The notes under the pieces were generated by a model. That model was not told the DNA's origin. It worked only from the letters and a program-made list of their open reading frames with translations, and did no database searches. A DNA stretch of 64,000 nucleotides from Nectonema munidae (taxonomy: Eukaryota; Nematomorpha; Nectonematoida; Nectonematidae), in contig JAUIRK010000793.1 in NCBI GenBank assembly GCA_030549495.1, positions 1 to 64,000 on the forward strand. The letters are read 5' to 3'. This document shows, piece by piece, positions 24,646 to 36,056 of this stretch (the first letter of the stretch is position 1; every line of letters starts with the position of its first letter). The translations under genes were made by a program, and so were the position numbers.

Positions 24646-26090
24646 GGAACATGGAAGTTAAATTTGAAAAAAGGATAGCCCTGTTGTATCATTGACGTAC
24701 TGGCATTGGTTAGACAGCATTGGATTAGAAGCAACTTTCATAAAAATGTCCTCATCAAATTGCTCATAATGAATACAATAATTTTTATTAATGTCATCTC
24801 CTTTGTGAGTGAAAAATGTAGAAAGATGATGAGAGAACTTTTAGTCATAATTAAAAGCTTAACATTGATCAGAGTGTTTGCCTCTACAAGAGTTGAAAGA
24901 TGTAAATGTCTTTCCTCTAATTTCAGTAGATTTCACCCTTCAAATTCCTCAAATTTCTCTTGTCAGAGCAAAGCTTTATTTTATTTCGTGATATTTTTCA
25001 TTATTTGTTCAGAAATTTAATATTGGCAATAAACTTCTTCTTCCCCCTCCTCATATACCCGGGATACAAACCTGCTATCAAAAATAGAGAGTTAAAATTT
25101 TTTGCCTATTTAAAAAAGTAAGTTCTCCATCGAAGGAGATTTTATCGGTTAAAATGCAGTTAGTCGACCAAAGGATGTTGTAAGTACGCATTGAAAGATC
25201 GACTTTCTTGGAGGCGTATGACAGCTTAACGAAGTTTAACAAATTCATTCATGCATTCCATCATAAGCATCCTAACCTTGGTTTGTGTTCTCAAGCGGAA
25301 TTTTTGGCTTTGATACGAGCCTTCTCTCACTTCATAGATTGTTTTTATCATCGAATTGCATTTTAAAATACTAATCAATATGTTTGAATATTTTTTGCTT
25401 GAAAATTGTTCTAAAATAAATCTTTTTTTTCTTGGCTCAGTCCATCCATAATTACTAAATTAGCGATTCAATTAAATTAAGAAAGAAGAAAGGAATTTTA
25501 ATTGAAATACATGAGGATACTTAATCACATATTTTGAGAGGGAAAGAAGAGAGAACAAAACCCTTTAAACCCTCTTGTTAACATCTTTTCTTCCACAGGA
25601 TAATATTTATTTCATCTAACTTCATTCAGTCAAGCTCATCAAAGGGAAAAAGTTATCTTTCATAGAATATTAAAAGAATGAGGCTTTTCTAAGCATACAC
25701 AGCTGGTAGAGTCAATGCCAGGATTTTAATACGAGGGGTAAACAAATAGGCAGCAGTGATAAAATGAGAAAGAGGGATGCTTTTGACAATATCCGACTTT
25801 TTCGCTGACAGAAAATATCACTATCACTCACTAATCATATTAGAAAAGTTGTTTTTTGAATTAGTGTCATTTGAAGCAAGAAATCTTACTAATTCATTTG
25901 AACATTTGGACAAGAGTGTTTACAAATTTGTTTAGTAAACATAACTATTTTATTCTCAATGGTGACAAGAATAATCCATGGCAAAGTTTTGAAAGTCTGC
26001 ATACAGTTCTAGCATTTTTGATAGGACAAAGAAATAAAGAATGAGTTTAAGAGCAAAATGAATTTTCCAAACAAAGTAAAAAACAAAACT
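24646..26090. other. Intergenic stretch with weak coding traces
   Basis: 25115-25369 on the + strand reads SPSKEILSVKMQLVDQRML, a stop, then STFLEAYDSLTKFNKF..ALIRAFSHF, one frame with a single stop and GC-richer than the flanks. It is unrecognised and may be a transposon or pseudogene remnant. Nothing else was supported. Confidence 0.3.
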
Positions 26091-26372
26091 TACATTCTGC
26101 AGTGTTTATTTGATCCAGTGAGAAAAGCCAGAGGTGAATTCTGAAAGATTTAAAACACTCTTTATATTGGCGATCAAGATGCACGTAAAGCTGAGAATGA
26201 TGAAAAAAATTAATACACCAGGAGTGAATTAGAGTACTTTTGTGAAGATCAAGAGTCTATTGCAATTTTTTAAACACCTAAGTTATCTAACTCCGAATGA
26301 TGGGTGGCCAAAGCGCTCTGACTTTTCATATAAGCTAAATATAAGAAATAACTTTACAACGTTAATTACAGG

Positions 26373-27343
26373 CAGTGGCGTAGCTATAAAAATTGCCGCC
26401 TGTAGCGGTTCATGAATTTGACGCCTCTCTATTATTTTAAAAATAAATAAAATCTTAACGCGCAGGCGTAATACTCCTTCTTCCTTTGATACCCCCACTT
26501 TGGGAGGGGCAAAGCAGAGCCACGCATTAACTGAATTTCCATCCAACGGAATATATGTCTTTACTTACACACATAAAGAATAAACTTTAGAGGCACTGCA
26601 AAAAAGATAGATTTAGAATTTTTCTTTAAAAATTCAACTCATTTCAAAAGATTACTTACTTACCTAAACAAAATTGCAAAATATGTTGTTAAAGAATACT
26701 TGAAAGTTGAAACTTGTGACAGTTAGATTTCAGATGAAGTAAAAAGAAATATACCGAAAATGGCAAGAATTACTTTTGACAGCTTTTCTCTTTCTCTCAC
26801 TTATGTGAGATATTCGCTTTTTTCAGATGTCAAATGTGCTTTATATGCGGTCAGACTAAACACTCAAAAACATCACAAAACACCCCAAAACACGCCAAAT
26901 AATTCTAAAGCACTACAAAAAAGAGAGTTAGATAAAAAGCCCGAAACACTCAGAAATAACAGGAAGCACCCCAAAACACTTCAAAATACGCCAAAACATC
27001 GCAAAACACGCCAAATAGTTCTAAAACAATATAAAAAAGGGTTAAACTAAAAATCCCAAAACACCCAGAAATAACAAAAACACCCCAAGCATCCCAAAAC
27101 ACCGCAAAAATTTTTTATAAAGCTTTAAAATTATTTGCCGTGTTTTGGGGTGTTTAGTCTGACCGGTTTTTTGGGGTGTTTAGTCTGACACCTTTATATG
27201 TGTCTTCAATTTTTTGTTCTTTTCAATTGAGAATCTCTTATAACCCAAATTGTTATGAAAATCATATCATATTGATTGCAACATTTAAGTAAGTTCAAAA
27301 AGTGCCGCTCGGGGCGAACCGCCCCCTTCTAGCTACGCCACTG
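26373..27343. mobile_element. hAT-type element, 971 bp, with a nested MITE
   Basis: Terminal inverted repeats CAGTGGCGTAGCTA / TAGCTACGCCACTG and an exact 8-bp target duplication ATTACAGG (26365-26372, 27344-27351). No transposase ORF. A second element lies inside at 26848-27192. Confidence 0.92.
26848..27192. mobile_element. Nested MITE, about 345 bp
   Basis: Ends share GTCAGACTAAACAC in inverted orientation (left from about 26849; right copies ending 27164 and 27190). TTTATATG precedes it at 26840-26847 and follows at 27193-27200, an 8-bp duplication. Inside are degenerate tandem copies of AAAACACCCCAAAACACGCC-type sequence. It inserted after the host hAT element. Confidence 0.75.
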
Positions 27344-27609
27344 ATTACAGGGTGTGCATCCAAACAATAAACAAAATTTCCACATTGGATGTAGGAAAAG
27401 AGTGGCTTAAGGGATCAATTAAGACACTTCCTATGGGGTTACACTATAGTAAAAACAATCAATCAAGTAAAGATGATTCCTCTGAAAGTGCACCATGCAA
27501 AAAAAGATCTCTCCGTAAATGCTCTAAGTAAAGATGGATCTCTCTATTCTAAAGTAAGAGGGATTGTCTTTACAGATTCCGATTTGAATTTTAATCCTTT
27601 TTATGGGAA

Positions 27610-28679
27610 ATAAAGAACATACTGTTGAAATTAGAACACAGCAGAAGAAGATTTATTGATAATAAAAGAGGACTTTACAATTTGTCTTCAAAACAAGCAT
27701 ATTATATACGAGCAATTTAATAAGGTGAGCATAATTTTTTGATCGGCTTTGATCTTTTTAAAAAATAATCATAATAGTTCAATTTGACTGAGTTTTGTGT
27801 ATCCAAAAGGTTATGGCATAAAAATGAAGCAGGCATATGTTATAGTTAAGCTCAAACGAAAGTTTGATATATTTCCAAATTTGATTTCATTGAATAGCTT
27901 TTCAATATTGATATTTGATATTTATTTTTTCGGTAAGCATCTGTCGTTGTAACAATTTTTCTTATGAAAGCAGGAAAGATAAAATTTGGCTATGATTTAA
28001 AAAAGGTATGATATATTCCAGGTGTTTATAAAAAAATGATGAAGAGTTTCAGTTGAAAAAATTATGATTTCCCTTTGAAGCAAGTTAAAATTTCTTTGAA
28101 GTAATACTATAGATTGAAATGTGATATTTAAAATTCATATAAGCAAGGAATATAATAAGAACATATGAGAAATCTTTATCAAAAAAGATATTTCAACTCC
28201 ATGCCTCTCTTTCAAGTTAAGTCAAGCAGATTTTCAATTTATTGTTATACTCATGTAATAAAATAACTGAATTCATTAGTTGTAAATATTTACAATGTGT
28301 ATTATATGTCATTTCAATTTTTAGTACACCCGTTGTTAACTTCTCAATACTTTATTTTGACTTTATAACTGTTCCATTTTTGTGCATAATTTTAATATAC
28401 CTGCCATATAGCGGTAATTTCTGACTTTCTGTGCAGTATATTCCACTGTTAAATCTTAGTTTTTTCCTCATACTATTTTTTTATTGTATTATTAATTTAA
28501 ATGACAAATATTCTCATTGTACATTTAATTTCGCTAACAATTTTGCCGATGAATCAATTGAATTGGAACCATAGATCAATCATTATTTCACTGCCAGCAA
28601 ATTCTTCACATCAAATCGATTGTGAAAGGGACAAAAAATAAGTGATTGATTACGATATAAATTTATCCACATATACCTA
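27610..28679. other. AT-rich intergenic stretch
   Basis: No coding or repeat signal that I can support. Short chance ORFs only. Confidence 0.4.
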
Positions 28680-28681
28680 TA

Positions 28682-31161
28682 CAGTAGTGCCCACTTAATA
28701 TCATACCGTTTTATAGAATATCCCGTTTATTTTCATAAAATATTGAAATCCCAAACCATTTCCTATACAAAACATAGAAATTTGCTCGTTTAATGTCATA
28801 GATATTCCCGTTTATTGTCATAGAAAATTAGCCAAAATTAATTTTTAGAATAACATTTTGCAGGATTATCGCGCCGATACACGCATTTTTTCATCAACTT
28901 GAACTCCTATCTTATCACTAAACCAACAGTAATGCACCAATAAGTTACATCAAAGTCTAATCCCTTAATTAACCATGACCATGACGATGTTATCGATAAG
29001 CATCACCATGATGAGTGTTCGCGCATGGTCGCACTTTCCCGTTAAAAATCATTTGGCTTTAACCATTTGGTGAGACTTCTGACAGGTTAATGCGTCGATA
29101 AATCACATGTGATCACGAAAGCAACATTGTGATCACGAAGCTTAGCACATGCACCCACGCACGCATAGCAACACACACACAGGTCTTGAAAGGATGCATC
29201 CTTTTGATCTTAAATAAATTTCCCAATCAAAACAACATTTGCCGATCTGCTCTATTGTGAAGGACACTGTGCTAAGCTATTCTTCAGTTTTTAATCATGA
29301 GTGCTAAACGTAAGCGAAATGACTTGTCCCTTGCCCAGAAGCTGGAGATCATAAAGTGGTCATCTAGCCAATCACAAACTCAATTGTCCAAAACGTATGG
29401 TGTTTCACAGTCCACCATTTCAAAAATTCTCAACAAGAAGTCCCAGATGCTGAGCAGAACAAGAACGGCAACCGCATGCGCATGCGGACTGGCAAGGCAG
29501 CTGACGTCGAGACGGCCCTTTACACCTGGTTCGTGGATGCCCGTACCCATGGCTGTCCTATCACCACTGCAGTCCTGGAGGAGAAGGCCAACCAGCTCGC
29601 TGCCAACCTAGGAAAGGATGATTTCAAGGCAACCATTGGCTGGATCTGCCGTTGGAAGGACCGTTTCTCGATCAAATATAAAAAGGCACATGGGGAGAAA
29701 AGTGATGCTGACATCCCAGCTGCAGACACATGGCTTTCAACTGTGCTGCCCGAGCTGCTTGAGAAGTATGAACCCTGTGACGTCTACAACGCAGATGAGA
29801 CGGAAATCTACTTCCGTGCCCTACCTGACGGCACCTTGGCAGATGCAGCACAGAAGCTGAGCGGCAGCAAGAAGGTCAAGGAGCGTTCACCGCCCTCGTC
29901 ACTGCCAACATCGACGGCAGTGACAAGCGTCCTCTACTGGTGGTTGGCAAAAGTGCCAAGCCCAGGTGCTTTAGAGAGTCCCCAGCTTCCAGTCCCATGC
30001 ATGAACAATAAAAACGCATGGATGACTGGCAACCTGTTTCGAGACTGGCTAAGAGACAACGTGACATGGTCAGGCAGGGGCGGCACATTGCCCTTGTCCT
30101 CGACAACTGCTCGGCTCACCCCAAGGATGCAGCAGATGACCTTCCCCACATTCGCCTCTTCTTCCTGCCGCCCAACACGACCTCCATCATGCAGCCATGT
30201 GACATGGGGATCATCCGAAACCTGAAGGCACTCTACAGGAAGAAGGTGGTCCAGAAGATTGTTGCATACATCGACGCAGGTGAAGCTGAGTTCTCTGCCA
30301 GCACCTTCGCCTGCAAGTTTACAGTCCTGGATGCTATGCACATGTTTAAAGTGGCATGGCAGGATGTAAAACAGTCCAGTGTGGCAAACTGCTTTGCCCA
30401 TGCCGGCTTTCGCATCCCCTCTGCTCCAGATGCTCCCACTGCAGACCACCAGGTCCAGGCACCAGATGGGATGACAACAGAAGAGTTCCAGGCCTACGTG
30501 GACGTGGATTCCCAGACTGAGTGCCATGGGGTCTTGACAGATGACGACATCTGTGACACAGTACGCCAGCCAGATGTCTGCCCCACTGCTGACAGTGACG
30601 ATGAGTCAGCTGAACTGCCTCCACCACCAAAGGCCCATGTTGCCCTCGACGGCCTGTCATCTGTGCGTGCCTATCTGGAAGCCATCGGCCACGATCTCAC
30701 CACCTTCTACACTCTGGAAAGTGAGCTGCAAACGGCGGTTGCAACACCTGCATAACAGACTTTTTTAAATCTAAATAGACAATTCGCAGATCCACAGCTT
30801 CAAATGAAAAAAAACTTACCTGATGGATTGTTTAGGCCTACTTGTCAATGCGTGTGTATATATTTTTTATTTGTACATTTTAATAAATAATGTATGAAAA
30901 AAGTGATACTAAATAAATTTTTTATTCTTTTATTTGTATATTGTGATAATAATGTCTGAAAAATGTAATAAATACTTGTTTTAATTGTTAACCATCGTGT
31001 TGCCAGTTATCAGTGTAGGCCCCTACATGTATAACCACGCACAGTTAAATCGTTATAACCACCATAATCATGAAAATAGCTAAGCCCGGATATTAGAATA
31101 TCCCGGATTATGTCATAATTTATTCATACACGGAGGGTATGACAATAGGCGGGCTCCACTG
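28682..31161 (+). mobile_element. Tigger/pogo DNA transposon, 2.48 kb, with TIRs and TA duplication
   Basis: The ends read CAGTAGTGCCCACTTAATAT and, inverted, CAGTGGAGCCCGCCTATTGT, flanked by TA at 28680-28681 and 31162-31163. Subterminal CCCGTTTATTnTCATA repeats are present on both sides. It contains one transposase gene in several frames (next entry). Its coding region is much richer in G+C than the rest of the window. Confidence 0.93.
29297..30755 (+). pseudogene. Tigger-type transposase (CENP-B HTH + DDE), frameshifted
   Basis: Cut-and-paste transposase. 29297-29450 encodes the N-terminal psq-like helix-turn-helix (MSAKRKRNDLSLAQKLEII, ..YGVSQSTISKIL). From about 29453 in a second frame comes the CENP-B DNA-binding part (..TALYTWFVDAR..) and the first catalytic Asp in YNADETEIYFRALP. 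After frame changes near 29890 and about 29970-30060 comes LVLDNCSAH (second Asp), then MQPCDMGIIRNL (third Asp), and an acidic C-terminus to TAA at 30753-30755. All three DDD residues are present in the reading, but at least three frame changes break the gene. Confidence 0.92.
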
Positions 31162-31699
31162 TACTAATAATAATCTGCATTTTTGCTAATACGTCATCAA
31201 TATACGGAAATTGATTTTGTATATAAGATTGTTGTGATTGGATCATCATGACTAAGCTAATCAGATTATAATAGTGAATTTTTCAAAATTGATTTTTACA
31301 TCAGGTCAACTAGTACACAGCAGGAGTGTGATTTGTCTTGCTATTTATTATATATAACAAATTTTGAGAAGGAGAGAGAAACCTAATTAACTATATATAG
31401 AAGCGTTACAACATTCAATGAATGGAGTCTTGTATTCATATAGAGCTACTGCAAATTTCTTTCAAAAAATTTCATTAAGATCTTTGAACGCTAAAAAAAT
31501 GGTAAGAACTATTCTTTTGCTATCCTGCTTAAAAATGCTCGCTGTAGATTTTATAAGAAGTCCTATTTCAATAGAACTTACATTTGTCATTGTATTTAAT
31601 GTGGTATTAGGATTTTAACACAACATAACATGACACAAATTATTAAGACGAAAATAGAGACTGATTTGCCTGTAAAGATCGCATCACAATACGAGTGTA

Positions 31700-32440
31700 G
31701 AAGACGTTTAGTGTCAATGAGATTGGCTCGGAGGAAGTAAAGTTTGTTCATCTACGGGAAAATTAAGGCGTTGTTTAAAGATGTTTAATGAAGAAGAATT
31801 CACCGCATATTCGGGTAGACTGTTGCAATCATTGATCATTCTATTTGAATGGAATCTTTTACAAAATGCGTTCTTCCTTTTTATAAATTTAAACTGGTTT
31901 GCTTTTTGATTTTGGGGAAATACCTCTTCAACTTAAGCTATACACCATGGATAAAGTATATCTTGGCAAAGACAATTTATACTTCCACCATAACAAGGCA
32001 ATCTAGTCACACGCTAAATCGCTTAAGTTCTTGGATTCGGTTTAATGAATAATATGATGGCCTTTTTTAAATACATTTTACTTTTTGCATGAAGTATATT
32101 ATTCAAAAAGGAAGTCTAATAATGATCTTGATTACCAAATCATTGATAGATTGTCAAGGTGTATTGACTCTTCACAGTGGCGTAGCCAAAAAATGGAAGT
32201 TAGGGGGGCATGCAAGGAATTTAGGGGGGCAGGCATATTGGAAATAAAATAAGAACTTTAATTAAGTAGTAAAAATATTTGGTATTGGGGGGGGGGGGGG
32301 GGCAGAAAAGGTATTGGGGGGGGGGGGGGGCACTGCCCTCCTTGCACCCCCCTCTGGCTACGCCGCTGACTCTTCATATAAGCTAAGTATAATATAATAT
32401 TATAATGCGAAATTTGTGACGCTTTATTCTCAAATTTATT
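31700..32440 (-). mobile_element. LINE fragment (RT C-terminus) split by a hAT MITE
   Basis: The minus strand reads ..KRKNAFCKRFHSNRMINDC followed by NSLPEYAVNSSSLNIFKQRL (about 31730-31900), the classical end of non-LTR ORF2, and SLYEESIHLDNLSMI at about 32130-32175 and 32369-32390. Several stops. The hAT element 32175-32368 lies inside. Confidence 0.7.
32175..32368. mobile_element. hAT-type MITE, 194 bp
   Basis: Inverted ends CAGTGGCGTAGCCA / TGGCTACGCCGCTG and an exact 8-bp target duplication ACTCTTCA (32167-32174, 32369-32376). The interior has two G tracts (about 32288-32302 and 32318-32330). Confidence 0.92.
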
Positions 32441-32444
32441 CAAA

Positions 32445-34000
32445 ATAAACTTTGACTTTTGGTTCTTTCTTTGTTAAAATTCTTAGACTTTGTCTCTACT
32501 TCTATTGGAGAAAAATTTATCATAATCAAAATAAAACTTAAAACTATTTGAATAAATAGCGTAAAAATTCTTCATTTTAATTAAATAAAAAATGAATCAA
32601 AATTTAAGCTGTCGTGTATTAATAAAAAAATAGTTGAAAATTTTAAAAATTTCAATCAAAATAGTAAGCACATCAATTCCAGCAAGACCCGAAAATATTT
32701 ATTTATCTTTCACACTGGAATTAGCAAGGCGTCAAATTGAGAGCTTATATACATAAATATATTTTTATTCAAGTTAAAAGAAAACAAAGTTATATATAAG
32801 TTCACATAATTTACCTGATGATCGTCGTTTCTTCCAAAACACATTTTCGATTACATGTTCTATTTTAACTTCATAAAAGAATGCATATTAAGTTGTTCAG
32901 TAAAAAATTGTTTTACACATGAATGGATCTTCCAGGATTTAATGGCAAAAGTTTCCATTTTTAAATTAATTTAAGCGTATAAGTATTTTAGGATTTAATT
33001 TAATTTTCAAAATACTCATGACATTGACCTCTAAATGAACTAATTTTACTTAATTAATGAACTAATTGTGTAACTAAGAAAATTATCCAATAACTAATAT
33101 TTTTATTGGTTGAAATATCCTTTGTTTGGGGTATTCATTGGCTTTATTGAAACAAGTGTGTGCAAAACATCAAATATCTCTCTATTCAAATATAAATTAT
33201 TATTTATTTTCTTTGTTTAGCGACTGACTTCACCACTACGAAAAATGATCTTAATCATTAAAGAAAAATTACAATAAGTATTGAGATGAGATATGCAATT
33301 TTTCCATTATTAATAATTGGAAATGATGAAGTTATCGAAGAAAGAAATGCTAGCCGATTTTAATGCATTAATTAGATAAATCAGTGCTAACATCATGGTT
33401 GATTTCATTTAAATTTTAAAAATCAATTCTTTTTCATTCATTGATATTCATTTCTGTTTTATCTTTCCTTTGCTTCTTCATTTTTGCATTTACTATGTAA
33501 ACACAAAAAGACATTGTCATTTTCACTATTTTGATATTAAATTCCTTCCAATCATTTCATCTCTTTTCCTTTGCCTCACCATTATGTTTATGTCGATTGA
33601 CTCTTTTCAAATAAACCACATTTCTTTGCATACCTCTTCTTATATTTAAAGAATTACAGGTAATAGAAATAAATTTGTTTTAAATCTTTTGGAATTACCT
33701 TTATGCAGCATTGCAATTTACTTACCTTTATCTATTTGAAAATTTTATTCACTCACGTTCACCTAATCCTTTTATTTTCGACTTATACTGAGGTATGAAT
33801 GATTAATTCAATTTTTGCAACTGAATTTGACACAGAAGTTTATGCTACATCGTATCTATCAGTGGCGTAGGGAGATTTTAATGCTATAAGGCAAGCACTC
33901 ATATTTAAAAAGATTCTACGAGAAAATGATAGACAAAATGCTTTATCTTGATTGTTTAAAACTTCCGCTTTTTTGTTTCAATTAAAGATTCATAAGAAGA
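32445..34000. other. AT-rich intergenic stretch
   Basis: CAGTGGCGTAGGGAG at 33862 looks like a lone hAT terminus. An AGTTA-rich stretch lies at 33037-33110. No gene is supported. Confidence 0.4.
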
Positions 34001-34009
34001 AGAATAAGA

Positions 34010-34800
34010 AGAGGATTTATTAATGATATTCCATAGATATATACAAAAAAACAAGAAGAAAATAGGGATAAATATGTCTGCCAAAATGAAACATTATTTG
34101 GTGATATTACTCAAAAGACCAGAAAGCAGTTGAAATAAAAACTATTGTATATTTACACTTATTGTATAGTGTAAAAAAAAGAACATTGTACATTGGAAAT
34201 AAACTTCCAAAAAAAATTAATATGCTATTGAATTAAGCTACGATGTAAAAAATGGCGTAATAGGATGTAGATTTTGGCGTTGTATAGAAGTATGAAAAAA
34301 TGTATAGGATGTATAAGGGCAATATAGGTAGAGCTCATTTTCATTGAGAGAACATTTATACCAATTTGTAAGAGTACATTCAGATAGGTAATTTTGCACA
34401 TAGCTTTTTTTTCTTTTTTTTTCTTGAATGCACATATGTTCAAGTTTAGCATAGACAGGATGTGCTTATTTTGGTTGAAAAAATTAGATATCTTTTATTT
34501 GATTGTCTAATAAAATTTAACTCTGTTGTAGAAGGCAATTTTCAATGAAAATTTGTTAAGGAAATGATTTTTAAAGTGCTTCAGGATGCCAATTTGTTAG
34601 TGAGAGTTTATTGTTAACATAGATTATATATGTTCGAACCAATTTCATTTTTTCTCAATTATTATTCCTAACAATAGAAATGAGTCAACTAACTCAAATG
34701 TGAAATCATTTAATCTCTGTTTGAGATCACCATCTTTATAGAGAAAAGCGTTGCCTAGGATTATCCAATATTAATTTGCATTTGATTTTTTTGACACCAT
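34010..34800 (-). mobile_element. Possible decayed LINE 3' region
   Basis: Starts with an AAGAAGAAGAATAAGAAGAG-type run followed by GATTTATTAAT, as does the LINE at 51716. The minus strand has a short open frame (34452-34225) without a diagnostic motif. Low confidence. Confidence 0.25.
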
Positions 34801-35016
34801 GAAAATACTCCATCAAGTTCATGTAGAAAATAATATTTATTGAGGTTCAATAAATATTATTGGCTGACTCTAAAAATATATCAATAGGAATTTGTTTTAA
34901 GTGCTTACTTAATTTTTTTTAAAAAATGAAAAAAATATTACATAAAGACTCTTGGGGTGAAAATTAAATTAGTTTTAAACTTCCATTTTTATTTTCTTTT
35001 CAAAAGCAATGTATCT

Positions 35017-35115
35017 GTAGAGATGTATCGGATGTGAATTTTTTCAGATCCGTAGATGCTAATATTAGATTTGACATCCGAGCGGATGCGGATGAAAAAA
35101 TTTTATGCGGATATT
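35017..35115. repeat. Dispersed repeat end, inverted copy of 19812-19906
   Basis: GTAGAGATGTATCGGATGTG..GCGGATGCGGATG, matching the 19.8-kb copy in reverse complement. Confidence 0.5.
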
Positions 35116-35446
35116 AAATGTTTCAAAAATTACATGTTTTCAAATTTTTATTTTAATTTTTATTAAATTGATATTTATCGTCAACGCATCAGCAAAGCTG
35201 AAAAAATTTAAGCTCAAATCGGAAAGATATAAATCATTAATATAAATTGAAAAGAGTATGGATCAAAGATTGTGGAATTCTTGATATTATAAATGTAGTT
35301 TCCCGATATAGTGCCATTAATTGAAACTATTTGGTCATAATAAAAAAATTTTCCATATTTTTTATCTATAAAAAAAAGCCTTCCAAACCAATTTAAAGCA
35401 AAAAAGTGTAAAAACTATTATGAAAACGCCAAATTAGCTATATTAA

Positions 35447-35576
35447 CCCATTTAAGACCAAGCAAAGCAGACGATATCTAAAATAACGCAGACGATTTAT
35501 ATTCAAAGTCATTGAAAAAAGCAGACGAAGATGAAATTACTTATGTTCCCAAATAGGAACATTGGTCGTAAATGGG
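35447..35576 (+). mobile_element. piggyBac-type MITE, copy 2 (intact, TTAA on both sides)
   Basis: Ends CCCATTTAAGACC / GGTCGTAAATGGG, exactly flanked by TTAA at 35443-35446 and 35577-35580: the target site and terminus style of piggyBac-group elements. Inside are three GCAGACGA repeats and an inverted GTTCC..GGAAC. 130 bp, no ORF. Confidence 0.88.
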
Positions 35577-36056
35577 TTAATTAGACTGCTAAATGTTGAC
35601 ATTATCAAATTGCGATAAAATTGTTATTGAAAAAGTCAAGGTAAAATTTTGTATTTCTTACAAAAAAAAATATAGAGTTTTTATGCTAAAAAAGAGATAA
35701 ATATTCACATTTGCCGACAAAATTTTCTATACTACTTTTTTGACATTTAAAATGAGTGAATGAAAAATGGGGATTGTCATAAATCTTCCTGGATTACGTT
35801 GTTAAGCGAAGTCAAAACACGGACAATCCCGATAAACACTAGCAATCATATATAAATCGTTAGCACATATGGTGTGTATTGGAGAGATTTGGAGAGAAAA
35901 ATCCTAATAAATTTTTTTTCGATTTAATTTAGATCATAGAAGATATATGAAAATGTGGGTTTCTTTATTATGAGAGAAAACGTATATTTCATATTTATGG
36001 TGTATTTTAAAACAAGTAGAGATGATGTAGCATTCTCGTTTTCAAATTTTATTTAA

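Larger units (their letters stand above)
26280..27600 (-). mobile_element. Decayed LINE fragment interrupted by a hAT element
   Basis: Outside 26373-27343, the minus strand reads ..KPLFSYIQCGNFVYC.. and, after the insertion is skipped, ..SLYEKSERFGHPSFGVR.., corresponding to the LYKSLVRPxLEYGN and SYEERLxxLGLPSLxYRR motifs near the end of non-LTR reverse transcriptases. Many stops. The boundaries are approximate. Confidence 0.45.

Noticed and set aside
27351-27530. Plus-strand terminal exon VCIQTINKISTL.. after TTACAG
   Set aside because: The opposite strand reads as LINE reverse-transcriptase motifs continuous with 26280-26372, so this frame is probably antisense to a LINE fragment.
29520-30660. 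Minus-strand ORFs across the Tigger transposon
   Set aside because: Shadows of a GC-rich plus-strand transposase.
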